A stretch of DNA of 64,000 nt from positions 248,001 through 312,000 of the forward strand of contig NZ_DATMFT010000005.1 of NCBI RefSeq assembly GCF_035556095.1, written 5' to 3'. Made by a program: the position numbers and the translations under genes. Source of the stretch: Parapedobacter sp035556095. Its GTDB lineage: Bacteria; Bacteroidota; Bacteroidia; Sphingobacteriales; Sphingobacteriaceae. Position 1 is the stretch's first letter. Every line of letters begins with the position of its first letter. The notes under the pieces are model-generated. The model ran no database searches and had not been told where the DNA came from. It saw only the letters and a program-made list of their open reading frames with translations. This document shows positions 1-7,975 of this stretch, in pieces.

Positions 1-170
1 GTGTTTTCCCGCTCCACCAGTTGGGCGTCGATGTTTACTTCGCTCATGTCGTTGACAATGACAGCCACTTTCATGTTCTCTTTGTTGTGCAGTACATGAT
101 TCAATAACGTGGTCTTTCCCGCTCCGAGGAAACCGCTCAAAACGGTTACAGGTAGTTTTTTCGCTCTCAT
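1..170 (-). CDS. COG0523 (CobW/YjiA-type) GTPase, N-terminal part only
   Basis: G3E-family GTPase of the group that acts as metallochaperones, often for zinc or cobalt. The reading frame starts with ATG at 170 after an AAGGGA ribosome site and runs off the left edge, so only about 56 residues are visible. The N-terminus holds the P-loop GFLGAGKTTLLN (about residues 13-24), followed by a strand ending VIVNDMSEVNID, the usual second conserved block of the family. The metal-binding CxCC motif would lie about residue 65-75 and is outside the window, so the metal cannot be read. The next genes upstream in the transcript direction include His-rich secreted proteins, which fits metal handling. Family is clear; metal identity is inference. 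Confidence 0.88.
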   Translation of the reverse strand, partial: MRAKKLPVTVLSGFLGAGKTTLLNHVLHNKENMKVAVIVNDMSEVNIDAQLVEREN

Positions 171-314
171 ATTCCCTTATATTGTTGCTTTCACTTCACC
201 TTTTCTGGTTGGTCGATAATTATTGACGGCGTTTCCCCAACAATCCGACCGAACCAATCTAGAATACGCAGGTAATGGCGCTCGCCGTAAAGGTGGTATC
301 ATATTCGATCGGCC

Positions 315-349
315 AAAAGGACGGCAGACCGGTTGCCCGGCCGCCGTCC
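315..349 (-). terminator. Rho-independent terminator of the His-rich lipoprotein gene
   Basis: The arms GGACGGC (319-325) and GCCGTCC (343-349) enclose an inner CCGG/CCGG stem. On the minus strand the stem is followed by TTTT. It sits just past the stop of the gene at 376-1077. Confidence 0.7.
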
Positions 350-375
350 CACACACAAAACAAATACGCTGTTAA

Positions 376-1077
376 TTAATGATGATGCCCTTCCTCGGCA
401 TGGATTTCAAATTTTAATTCAAGTACATTCTCGCCGGGGAACTGCGTCGCATAATCGCTGCGGTTCCAATCGGTCCGTTCAATTTTTGCCTTTACACCGG
501 GATCCAGTTCCCGCAACACATAAGCAACTTTTTTGGTGGCTCCCTCATTGTCGTGGCCCACGGTGAAGTAACTCAGGATACCCGTAGTCTCGAATTTACC
601 GTCTACAGCCGTACCGTCGCCGTAAGTCTGTTCACGAGGCTGAAAAATCGCGCCGCTCTCATCATCCGAATCGGGGTTTAAAATAAAATCGCCACCGATC
701 AGGAACGCTTTGTACGTGTCAGCAACCGCTTTACTAGCGATGAAATCATTCTGCACTTCCTTGTCCGTGTGATCCCAGGCTTTCAATTGAATCTTGTAGA
801 TCGCGTCCGCTTCGAGATGGAGGTGGCCGTTGGACGTAGCTGTGCCCTTTTCATCAAATTTTACGATGATGGACTCCCCTTCCGTGGCGCCGTCCAGTCC
901 GTGGAAATGGTCGCCATGGGCTTCCGTAGCCTCGCCGCTCAGTTCCGTCAGGATAAGCTCCGCCCGCATAATACCCTCCTTAATCGGTTCGTCGCCGTCT
1001 TTGTTGCAAGATGTGAGTGAAAAAACGGTAAAGCCTACCAAGACGAATGCTGCAAATCTGTTTTTTCTCATGTTCAT
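376..1077 (-). CDS. His-rich secreted lipoprotein, probable metal-linked role
   Basis: Protein of 233 residues (ATG at 1077, or a second ATG at 1071). The N-terminus is a lipoprotein signal: MRKNR, a hydrophobic stretch, then LTSC with Cys24 as the lipidated residue, followed by acidic NKDGDEP. Histidines cluster at HGDHFHG (about 55-61) and at the very C-terminus (EEGHHH). The rest looks like beta-rich secreted sequence with repeated acidic turns. I do not recognise a named enzyme domain. His-rich lipoproteins next to COG0523 GTPases are typical of zinc-responsive loci, so a periplasmic metal-binding or outer-membrane-anchored role is the best guess. A terminator follows the stop. The gene is probably its own unit or follows the DUF4625 gene upstream. 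Confidence 0.75.
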   Translation of the reverse strand: MNMRKNRFAAFVLVGFTVFSLTSCNKDGDEPIKEGIMRAELILTELSGEATEAHGDHFHGLDGATEGESIIVKFDEKGTATSNGHLHLEADAIYKIQLKAWDHTDKEVQNDFIASKAVADTYKAFLIGGDFILNPDSDDESGAIFQPREQTYGDGTAVDGKFETTGILSYFTVGHDNEGATKKVAYVLRELDPGVKAKIERTDWNRSDYATQFPGENVLELKFEIHAEEGHHH

Positions 1078-1287
1078 TGAAATTTGACTGTTGTTATTTA
1101 ATTAATTGTTGTGTTTTTATCAACTTGTTATTATATAGCCATTTGTCATTGCCTATATCATGGACGACTATAGGTCGTATGGACGGTTTAACAATGCCGT
1201 GTTGGTATCGTTTTACAGGAAACCGACACTGTGTACTGGCCGTGAGGCCATTTAATTTTTTGTCTGTATGTGAAATTTGATGAAGAA

Positions 1288-2004
1288 TTATTTTGTGAAA
1301 ACCCCCGTTGTACGTGTCTGCCGACCCTTCCTGTCTTCCACCACCAACTGTACGCTGTAGGATCCTTTTGGGGCTTCTGTAACCTCGATATGTTCATGGA
1401 AACGATGGGTCAGTTGGCCAACTAATTCCTTGCCCGAAAACGCGAATGTTTCTCTCCAGGTATCCCCCTTGATTTCCACCACCACCGCAGCAATGCCAAG
1501 GGGTGCGCTTAGCTCAGTCTCCAGGTGCAAATCATTGCCCGCCGCGTTGATGCCCACATCCAACGCCGAGGCTTGCGGTATGGTATTGTCGATGGTCAGA
1601 TTAAACTGTATGGAATCTTCGGAGATACATTCTGCCTTATCGATGACACGCAGCTTCAGCATGTAGTCGCCCGTTCCCACCGTATCGGGGACCACGATAA
1701 TCGTCTCGAATTGAACATGCATCTTTCCGTCGAGCCCTTCGGTATATTCGTTGCTCAATGTCCAGCCTTCGCCAGAAACGGGCCGTATCGACACGTCGAC
1801 TCGGACAATCGGCGCATCGGTGGCAATGTGGGCCGTTACCGGTAGTGCCTCCCCCAAGAAGATATTTTGATTGCCGCCGTTGCCTACCTGCAAATTCGAC
1901 ACGCCGTGGTGCCCCTGGTGGCAAGCGGCACATAATAGGAAGAAAACGAGCGAATAGGCCAATAATCCGTATATGCTCCGTAGAACCGGTGCTGAGAATG
2001 CCAT
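1288..2004 (-). CDS. DUF4625-type lipoprotein
   Basis: Protein of 238 residues with a lipoprotein signal peptide: hydrophobic residues 11-25, then LLCAAC with Cys28 as the likely lipidated residue, followed by the His-containing HQGHHG. The body reads as two Ig-like beta domains (for example GDYMLKLRVIDKAEC and GSYSVQLVVEDRKGR), which matches DUF4625 proteins of Bacteroidota. These are surface or periplasmic proteins with no known reaction. It lies between two other His-rich secreted proteins, all on the minus strand and near a COG0523 GTPase. The shared His theme suggests a metal-responsive set, but regulation is not proved by the sequence. Confidence 0.75.
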   Translation of the reverse strand: MAFSAPVLRSIYGLLAYSLVFFLLCAACHQGHHGVSNLQVGNGGNQNIFLGEALPVTAHIATDAPIVRVDVSIRPVSGEGWTLSNEYTEGLDGKMHVQFETIIVVPDTVGTGDYMLKLRVIDKAECISEDSIQFNLTIDNTIPQASALDVGINAAGNDLHLETELSAPLGIAAVVVEIKGDTWRETFAFSGKELVGQLTHRFHEHIEVTEAPKGSYSVQLVVEDRKGRQTRTTGVFTK

Positions 2005-2180
2005 GATTTTTAAAGTTTAGCAAAACTTGTGCGTAATAAAAATAATCAGATCGACTCCGGCCGTATATAGGGGTGGCTGCGATCCGTCAAGACAGCAGAC
2101 AACGATATACACAGTATGCAATTTGTGTCGATTGCGTAAAATCGATGTTAATAATAGATAAAACAGGGATAAACCGTCGT

Positions 2181-2543
2181 TCAGCTACGGCGTGGTGGGT
2201 CTTTGTTAGTAAAACATTGGAGTTTGCCCTTACAGGGCATATGATTTCCTGCCTCTCCGAAAAGTAAGGGTACGGGTACCATGGGGTTATCGAAGGCAAA
2301 TACGGGCACTGCACCGGCACCAACCGGAACAAAATGGGAGTAAAACTCACATTGGGGGCACGTAGTGCCATGACTACCCGGCTTCTGTTTGTCGCCGTGG
2401 TGATGGTCTTCGCATAAGCTAAGCTCGTGGATGTCCGTATGGCTATGAGCCGCACGCATAACCGGCACGCTTATGACCAACGTGGCCATGACCAGGATGA
2501 TGACCTGGCCGAGCATTCCGAAACGTGTTTTGCGCTTTACCAT
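2181..2543 (-). CDS. small secreted His/Cys-rich protein
   Basis: Protein of 120 residues starting MVKRK with one hydrophobic segment (about 10-30), either a signal peptide or an anchor. The exported part is packed with metal-ligand residues: HSH (33-35), His39, Cys44, HHH (47-49), His58, a CPQC motif (62-65) and two more Cys near the end. The C-terminus finishes DPPRRS, resembling the proline-ending tails of many short Bacteroidota proteins with the same layout. No named family is certain. A periplasmic metal-binding role is inferred from composition and from neighbouring His-rich lipoproteins. Confidence 0.65.
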   Translation of the reverse strand: MVKRKTRFGMLGQVIILVMATLVISVPVMRAAHSHTDIHELSLCEDHHHGDKQKPGSHGTTCPQCEFYSHFVPVGAGAVPVFAFDNPMVPVPLLFGEAGNHMPCKGKLQCFTNKDPPRRS

Positions 2544-2648
2544 GATTTTGCAACAAAGTTGCTTATTTAATTTTGGATTTGCAAGACCGAAACTGGAATT
2601 TCGAGTTGAAGGTGAAGAAACGCGTACCGTACCGATTGGATAGTACGT

Positions 2649-3821
2649 CTATAAATTCCCCATAATCAGCCCATATTTTCCATTGGTGAGCCAGTTTTGA
2701 TCAGCTTCGAACATGCGGCTTAGCTTATGCTCACTTAGCCCGAGAACAATCTCCGATTTGAGTGTACGGATGGAAAAACAAGGATGGTTCAAGTAACCCA
2801 ATAGCTGTTCGACTGGCGTGGTGTATGGCCACTCTCGGTCTTCAAACAGTCTTCTGTAATTGGCATCTCCTTTAAAAATCAGTACGGAGTTATTGCTGAA
2901 GCCCCTCGTAATTACTGGGGGTAGCTTTGTAAAGTGGCATGGGCTATTCCAAAACGGATGGCTCAACAGCTGAAGTTTACCGCTATCGAGATGGTTTTCC
3001 AGCCCGTCGACCAAGTACGCTAGCGGTTCGGACTGGGAGCCGCGTAAAATCTCCAAGTGGCCGACTACATCGGGAATGGTTGCATCGGAGACAAATGTGG
3101 GGTATGCTTTGAGGTGCAGATTGACGCGCGACACCTGTCCGGTGGTCAACAAATAGTCGATCAGGAAAAAATCGGAAAGCAGTTCGAGTCCGGCATTATC
3201 CGCAATGAAATTCACTTCTCGGGCAGGTGCTGAAGTTATCAATTCATACAGCGCGGCTGAGTCGTCGATAACCAGGTTGTTCCGAAGTGCTGGATCTACC
3301 AGTACGTCGTTGGTTTCCAGCTGGCTCAAGTCGGCGCTATTCCCCCACAGGGCAGCGTGTATTAACGAGGTGAAATACGATGCAGTAAAAACAGGCGGCT
3401 GTTGTATGTACTGGCTTGCCATCGCCGATGCAAAGTGGAGATGATGCTTGAGGCTGTTCGCTTTCAAGTTGTAAAACGGATCCAAACCGCTGTTTTTATA
3501 GTCCACAATCTGGATGATGCGGTAGTATATATAGGCTTCCGCTTCGTAAAAAGGCACTTCGGTATATCTTTTTCCAGCGTGCTCGGCAAGAAATGTTTTC
3601 CAATATGCTTGGTCTTCGGTATAAAACACGGTGCCTTCCGATGGCACTACACCTTCCGCTATTTCCTTCAGCAGGTTGTCAAGCGCTGTCTGCTGGCTTG
3701 ATGAGAGTGGATTGCTGGCTTTGAGCTGGTTGATGATAAACGGAAAGCGAACGTCGAATGTGAACGCCGCAAAGGGACTGTTTGCGGCTGATATGGGGCG
3801 GGGCAAATTTGATTCCATCAA
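2649..3821 (-). CDS. ARMT1-like (DUF89) damage-control phosphatase
   Basis: Protein of 390 residues (two ATGs in tandem at 3821 and 3818). It carries the DUF89 signature: NFIADNAGLELLSDFFL with Asp208-Asn209, KAYPTFVSDAT with Asp246, and IFKGDANYRRL with Lys317 and Asn321. These match the metal- and substrate-binding residues of subfamily III proteins (human ARMT1/C6orf211), which dephosphorylate small phosphometabolites such as fructose-1-phosphate in a metal-dependent way. No signal peptide, so cytoplasmic. It stands alone on the minus strand, divergent from the DHFR-like gene at 4020. Substrate in this organism is unknown. The eukaryote-like subfamily assignment comes from motif reading only. 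Confidence 0.85.
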   Translation of the reverse strand: MMESNLPRPISAANSPFAAFTFDVRFPFIINQLKASNPLSSSQQTALDNLLKEIAEGVVPSEGTVFYTEDQAYWKTFLAEHAGKRYTEVPFYEAEAYIYYRIIQIVDYKNSGLDPFYNLKANSLKHHLHFASAMASQYIQQPPVFTASYFTSLIHAALWGNSADLSQLETNDVLVDPALRNNLVIDDSAALYELITSAPAREVNFIADNAGLELLSDFFLIDYLLTTGQVSRVNLHLKAYPTFVSDATIPDVVGHLEILRGSQSEPLAYLVDGLENHLDSGKLQLLSHPFWNSPCHFTKLPPVITRGFSNNSVLIFKGDANYRRLFEDREWPYTTPVEQLLGYLNHPCFSIRTLKSEIVLGLSEHKLSRMFEADQNWLTNGKYGLIMGNL

Positions 3822-4019
3822 CTATAATTCCTATCGTGTCTGTTGACCCACAAACCTACCAAAAACCCGCTGATAAATAAATTTGTTGATTAATTATAAT
3901 GTACTACCCTATACTTGTCTGTTTACGCCCCAGCATTTGTCTGTTTTCACCATCGAATTTGTTGAAATAACTGTCGAACTTAGCATGCTCAATTAATGGA
4001 TTAAATAAAACCACACGCT

Positions 4020-4565
4020 ATGAGAAAGTTGATTATGTGGAATATTATGACGCTCGATGGTTACTTCGAGGGTGATGAGCACTGGGACTTGTCGTTCCAC
4101 GAGGTGGTATGGGGCAAAGAACTTGAGCAATTAAGTATCGAGCAATTACACGCAGCGGATTTCCTTGTTTTTGGCCGGATAACTTACGAAGGCATGGCGG
4201 CATACTGGAAAAATGCAACCGGCGAAATTGCCGATTTGATGAATGAAATACCCAAGCTTGTTTTCTCTCGAACATTGACATCGGCCCAGTGGAACAACAC
4301 GACCCTGATCACGACGGACGCTACCGTCGAAATCTCCAAACGGAAAACGGAAGGCAATGGCGATATGTATGTGTTCGGCAGTGCGAACCTTTCTGAAACA
4401 TTTATAAATAGTCAGCTATTCGATGAATACCGGATCGGAATCGCCCCGGTGATATTGGGTAGTGGGCAGCCGCTTTTCAAACGCGGAATAGCTTACGAAA
4501 ACTTAACCCTCATCGATACCCAGCAATTGGCCACCGGTGGGGTGGTACTAAGGTATCGGAGCTAG
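4020..4565 (+). CDS. dihydrofolate-reductase-fold (RibD C-terminal) oxidoreductase
   Basis: Protein of 181 residues with the RibD_C/DHFR fold seen in stand-alone 'dihydrofolate reductase family' proteins (COG0262). Visible blocks are MTLDGYFEG at the N-terminus, DFLVFGRITYEGMAAYW (about 44-60), MYVFGSANLSETF (about 118-130) and PVILGSGQPLF near the C-terminus. These form the NADPH-binding core, but the protein is not the housekeeping DHFR; that gene is at 17153-17647. Substrate is unknown. It is monocistronic between divergent and convergent neighbours. A distant relative lies in the island at 55428. Confidence 0.85.
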   Translation: MRKLIMWNIMTLDGYFEGDEHWDLSFHEVVWGKELEQLSIEQLHAADFLVFGRITYEGMAAYWKNATGEIADLMNEIPKLVFSRTLTSAQWNNTTLITTDATVEISKRKTEGNGDMYVFGSANLSETFINSQLFDEYRIGIAPVILGSGQPLFKRGIAYENLTLIDTQQLATGGVVLRYRS

Positions 4566-4639
4566 TTATTCCCTATCTTTTAATCGGGTTTCTTGCACGC
4601 ACCATACGAGATCCCTGCGGGACGCAAGCAGTATCTGTT

Positions 4640-5380
4640 TTAAAACTGGGCCAATAATGTCTTAGACGCCGCGGCGTCATTCAGAATGGCGCTGTTCGCC
4701 AGATAATCATCGCTATCCCCATAGATAAATAGCAGCGATTCACCCTTTATGGCATCAATGATCGGTTTGTTTAGCGCGCGGGGCAATGCCGGGCAACCGT
4801 AACTTCTCCCTAGCCGCCCGGTAGTGCGGATGACATCTTCACTGCAATAGTCGGCCCCGTGGATAACAATCGCCCGGGCCATGGCTTGGTCGTTGATGCC
4901 GGGCTCCTGCCCTACCAATCGCAGGGAATAGCCGTTGGCTCCTTGATAGGTCACATCGGTAAGGTAAAATCCCAATGAGCTTTGTAAAGACCCATGAGTA
5001 TTGGAAAATTTGGTCGCATAATTACCGCCGCTATTCCGGCCATGTGATACGATGGTGTGAAATAACAGCTCCTTGTGTTTCATATCCAGCACGTACATGC
5101 GTTTCTCGGTAGACGGCAGGGTAAAGTCAATCACGGTAAGCAGATCCTTATTCTTGGCAGGGATTGTTGAATAGCCAACCATCGCTTGTTCAAATACCTC
5201 ATACTTAAGTATAGCTTGAAGATTGAGGCGGTCGTAGAGCCGCTGTGTTTCGGACATCCTCGGCTGCACCGAAATCATGGAATCTCTTGATTTAGCCGGT
5301 TCCATTTTCTCAACACGTAGAGGCTGGAACGCAAGGGCTGCCAACAACGCAACCATTGCCCCTAGGAATAACTTCTTCAT
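4640..5380 (-). CDS. murein L,D-transpeptidase catalytic domain protein (YkuD_2 type)
   Basis: Start chosen at ATG 5380 (MKKLFLGAM), because a good AGGAAAG ribosome site precedes it and a signal peptide begins there; the frame stays open 51 bases further up. About 246 residues. The C-terminal half has VSHGRNSGG, then AIVIHGADYCSED and GRSYGCPALP, where the SYGC cysteine is the expected nucleophile and the HG histidine its partner. This is the YkuD_2 (PF13645-like) branch, which is distinct from classical YkuD. The protein is exported and probably acts on peptidoglycan stem peptides. It lies 66 bases downstream of a second L,D-transpeptidase in the same direction. Confidence 0.85.
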   Translation of the reverse strand: MKKLFLGAMVALLAALAFQPLRVEKMEPAKSRDSMISVQPRMSETQRLYDRLNLQAILKYEVFEQAMVGYSTIPAKNKDLLTVIDFTLPSTEKRMYVLDMKHKELLFHTIVSHGRNSGGNYATKFSNTHGSLQSSLGFYLTDVTYQGANGYSLRLVGQEPGINDQAMARAIVIHGADYCSEDVIRTTGRLGRSYGCPALPRALNKPIIDAIKGESLLFIYGDSDDYLANSAILNDAAASKTLLAQF

Positions 5381-5446
5381 ACGCACTTTTCTTTCCTTCG
5401 GATGCAAAGGTAACAATAATATGGAAACCAATGTGTTAAATGAATG

Positions 5447-6442
5447 TCATTCAATCACAACAACCAATGCATGTAGCGTTTCGGCCCAATCGTATATGAA
5501 TTTGGCGTGCGAAGTTGCCGTGCGTACGCACATATGCGACCGAGGCACCGTGCCTAGCGTAGGGCTATGTTCGATGATTTCGCCGTCCGGATCGTCTGTG
5601 GGAACGCCATGCACGTAACCGCCATTCGAAAAGCGGCTGGCATGTGGTGCATAACCTTTGATGACTTCGCTACCATCTTCCGTATACAGCATTTTGGGTT
5701 TTTTCTCTTGGACCACAAAGATACCCAATGGTGTTTCCATCGCATATGGAGGGTCGTGCTTGCCGGATGTCGCCGGATTCATGCTGCGTATCCGCCAGGC
5801 CCCTTCACTTGAGCGTTCGAGCGTTGCGATGTTTTGGTTGGTGACGTCTACAATTACCACATGATTGAACACGACACTGTCATCCAGCTTTTTGACATAC
5901 TTCCTTGGCACTTCCCAACGGCCCTCGAATGACGGCCCAGCCACTGTTACCAAGGCCGTCGTATCGTCGCCCAGCAGTTCGACAGGCGAACCGTCGCGTC
6001 CATAAATCAAGGGGACGTCGCCATGTCCGGGCGCATACATCGGTACAGATTGATACCGCTGGGTTCCCAACGTATCGGCAAGTCGATCATGGTCATCTGT
6101 TACAGCATTGGCCACTTCGGGTGCCTCGCCGTTGCTGTTGTTATAGTTTTGCAGTACCGCATACCGTTTATGATCCTGTTGAAAATTCTCTATGATGGCT
6201 AACTGCTCCTTGATTTTATCCCATTGGAATACACGTATGGTGTCTTCATACGCATATTGATCTTCCAGGGTATACTCGTTATAGGAAAAGTCTTTAGTCA
6301 GCTCGATTTGGTCTGCCGTAAGGCGGGGTCGCTCCATGGCTTCCGGCTCATTCCGCTCCGTATCATTGGGTGTCTTACGCTCACCACATGAAAAAAACAA
6401 CCCTACGACAAGTAAATAATTGGTATACAATAATATCCTCAT
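5447..6442 (-). CDS. L,D-transpeptidase (YkuD family) lipoprotein
   Basis: Protein of 331 residues with a lipoprotein signal, MRILLY..., ending FFSCGE (Cys at about residue 19). The central and C-terminal part has the YkuD-type active site: ETPLGIFVVQEKKPKM, HASRFSNGGYVHGVP, and SHMCVRTATSHAKFIY with the nucleophilic Cys and the preceding His. It is expected to form 3-3 cross-links or attach proteins to peptidoglycan in the periplasm. It is likely co-transcribed with the YkuD_2 gene downstream. The two enzymes share the fold family but not the local motif, so they are not a recent duplication. Confidence 0.87.
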   Translation of the reverse strand: MRILLYTNYLLVVGLFFSCGERKTPNDTERNEPEAMERPRLTADQIELTKDFSYNEYTLEDQYAYEDTIRVFQWDKIKEQLAIIENFQQDHKRYAVLQNYNNSNGEAPEVANAVTDDHDRLADTLGTQRYQSVPMYAPGHGDVPLIYGRDGSPVELLGDDTTALVTVAGPSFEGRWEVPRKYVKKLDDSVVFNHVVIVDVTNQNIATLERSSEGAWRIRSMNPATSGKHDPPYAMETPLGIFVVQEKKPKMLYTEDGSEVIKGYAPHASRFSNGGYVHGVPTDDPDGEIIEHSPTLGTVPRSHMCVRTATSHAKFIYDWAETLHALVVVIE

Positions 6443-6629
6443 GCAATTAACGGTTTAATGTAATATCTTTCTTCTATAAAGACAATTATGGCCGCCGGTT
6501 GTTTGATTTTACACGTAATCATTCACAGATGGGCCGGCATTTTTATGGTACAGCCGCGCTACCTAAACTGCTCAACGACGCCATATTAATGGCACTTACG
6601 TCACTTTTCAAGTGTGATGTGTTAAGATG

Positions 6630-7652
6630 TTAACGCCAACCCAATCCGGGTGCGATATGATTCAGAATGGAGGACAGCACATGTACGTTATAATCAACCC
6701 CCAACGTATTAGGTATGGTAAGCAGTAGGGTGTCTGCTTCCCGAATCGCTTCATCTTGGGCCAGTTCTTTGATGAGTTGATCCGGCTCAGCTGCGTAGCT
6801 TCTGCCGAAAATAGTCCGTTTATTATTTTCAATGATACCGATTTTATCGATCCGATTAGCTTCCTGCCCGAAATAGTAATGGTCTTGCTCGGTTACTAAT
6901 GCAAAGATCGACCGGCTTACCGAAACCCTGGGTTCGCGCTGATGCCCGGCCTTTTTCCACGCTTCTTTATAAAGCCTGATTTGCTCGGCCTGCTGCACAT
7001 GGAAAGGCTTACCGCTTTCGTCGTATTTCAAGGTGGAGCTCTGTAAGTTCATACCGTTTTCCGCAGCCCAGACAGCCGTGGCATTGGATGCGGCCCCCCA
7101 CCAGATACGATCCCGTAATCCATCCGAATGGGGCTCCAGGCGCAACAGGCCCGGAGGATTCGGAAACATTGGATTCGGATTAGGTTTGGCGAATCCAACA
7201 CCGTTGAGTCGCGCTAGGAATTCCAACGCTTTACGGCGTCCCATATCGGCATCGGTTTCCCCTTCTGCCGGTTCATAACCAAAATAACGCCAACCATCGA
7301 TCACCTGTTCCGGCGAGCCCCTGCTAATGCCTAATTGCAACCGACCGGCTGAAATTAAATCAGCCGCCCCTGCATCTTCGACCATATACAGCGGGTTTTC
7401 ATAACGCATATCGATCACCCCAGTCCCTATTTCTATTTTGCTTGTTTTTGCACCGATAGCCGACAGTAACGGAAACGGTGAAGCCAGTTGGGCCGCGAAA
7501 TGGTGTACCCGGAAATATGCCCCATCCAAACCGATTTCTTCCGCAGCAACAGCCAGATCAATGGACTGAAGCAAGGTATCACTGGCTGTCCGGGTACGGT
7601 AAGACGGATGATCAGACCAATGCCCAAATGATAAAAATCCTATTTTCTTCAT
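6630..7652 (-). CDS. LLM-class flavin-dependent oxidoreductase (bacterial luciferase-like)
   Basis: Protein of 340 residues starting MKKIGFLSFGHW. It follows the luciferase-like monooxygenase pattern: LAVAAEEIGLDGAYFRVHHFA (about 33-53), EIGTGVIDMRYENPLYMVEDAG, and LQLGISRGSPEQV, which are the usual strands around the FMN and alkanal pocket. The 'LLM class' label is secure; substrate cannot be deduced. It lies alone between the transpeptidases and a tRNA-His, all on the minus strand. Confidence 0.9.
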   Translation of the reverse strand: MKKIGFLSFGHWSDHPSYRTRTASDTLLQSIDLAVAAEEIGLDGAYFRVHHFAAQLASPFPLLSAIGAKTSKIEIGTGVIDMRYENPLYMVEDAGAADLISAGRLQLGISRGSPEQVIDGWRYFGYEPAEGETDADMGRRKALEFLARLNGVGFAKPNPNPMFPNPPGLLRLEPHSDGLRDRIWWGAASNATAVWAAENGMNLQSSTLKYDESGKPFHVQQAEQIRLYKEAWKKAGHQREPRVSVSRSIFALVTEQDHYYFGQEANRIDKIGIIENNKRTIFGRSYAAEPDQLIKELAQDEAIREADTLLLTIPNTLGVDYNVHVLSSILNHIAPGLGWR

Positions 7653-7793
7653 AGCTTGCTTACAAAGATAACGATTATCCGCATCGTGTGCATATACCGG
7701 GGAACAGTGAAGGATGGTGGATGGCTGTTGTTCAAACGGGGAATAACTGCCGGCGGCGCATTGGCAATGATCGGAAAAGATCGGCCGCTGGGC

Positions 7794-7825
7794 ACAAAAA
7801 AAGCACCTACGAATGTAAGTGCTTT
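7794..7825 (-). terminator. terminator downstream of tRNA-His
   Basis: On the minus strand AAAGCACTTAC, loop ATTC, GTAGGTGCTTT is followed by a run of T. The stem occupies 7799-7825 and the T run 7794-7800. Confidence 0.85.
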
Positions 7826-7837
7826 AATTACTAAGTG

Positions 7838-7912
7838 GGTAAGTAATCGGGCTCGAACCGACGACCTCCTGAACCACAATCAGGCGCTCTAACCAACTGA
7901 GCTATACCTACC
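7838..7912 (-). tRNA. tRNA-His (GTG)
   Basis: Full cloverleaf on the minus strand: acceptor GTAGGTA pairs with TACTTAC, the anticodon loop reads TTGTGGT giving GTG, and the T-loop is TTCGAGC. The extra G at 7912 can pair with C at 7838, as expected for the G-1 of tRNA-His. CCA is not encoded. A terminator follows. Confidence 0.96.
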
Positions 7913-7975
7913 GTGTTATTGGATTGCAAAAGTAACAATTAAACCACAATCCAACAACAGTTTTAAAAAAAACAA

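Noticed and set aside
1164..1178. Palindrome ACGAC-TATAG-GTCGT
   Set aside because: Short and single; not next to a visible promoter box and with no second copy seen.
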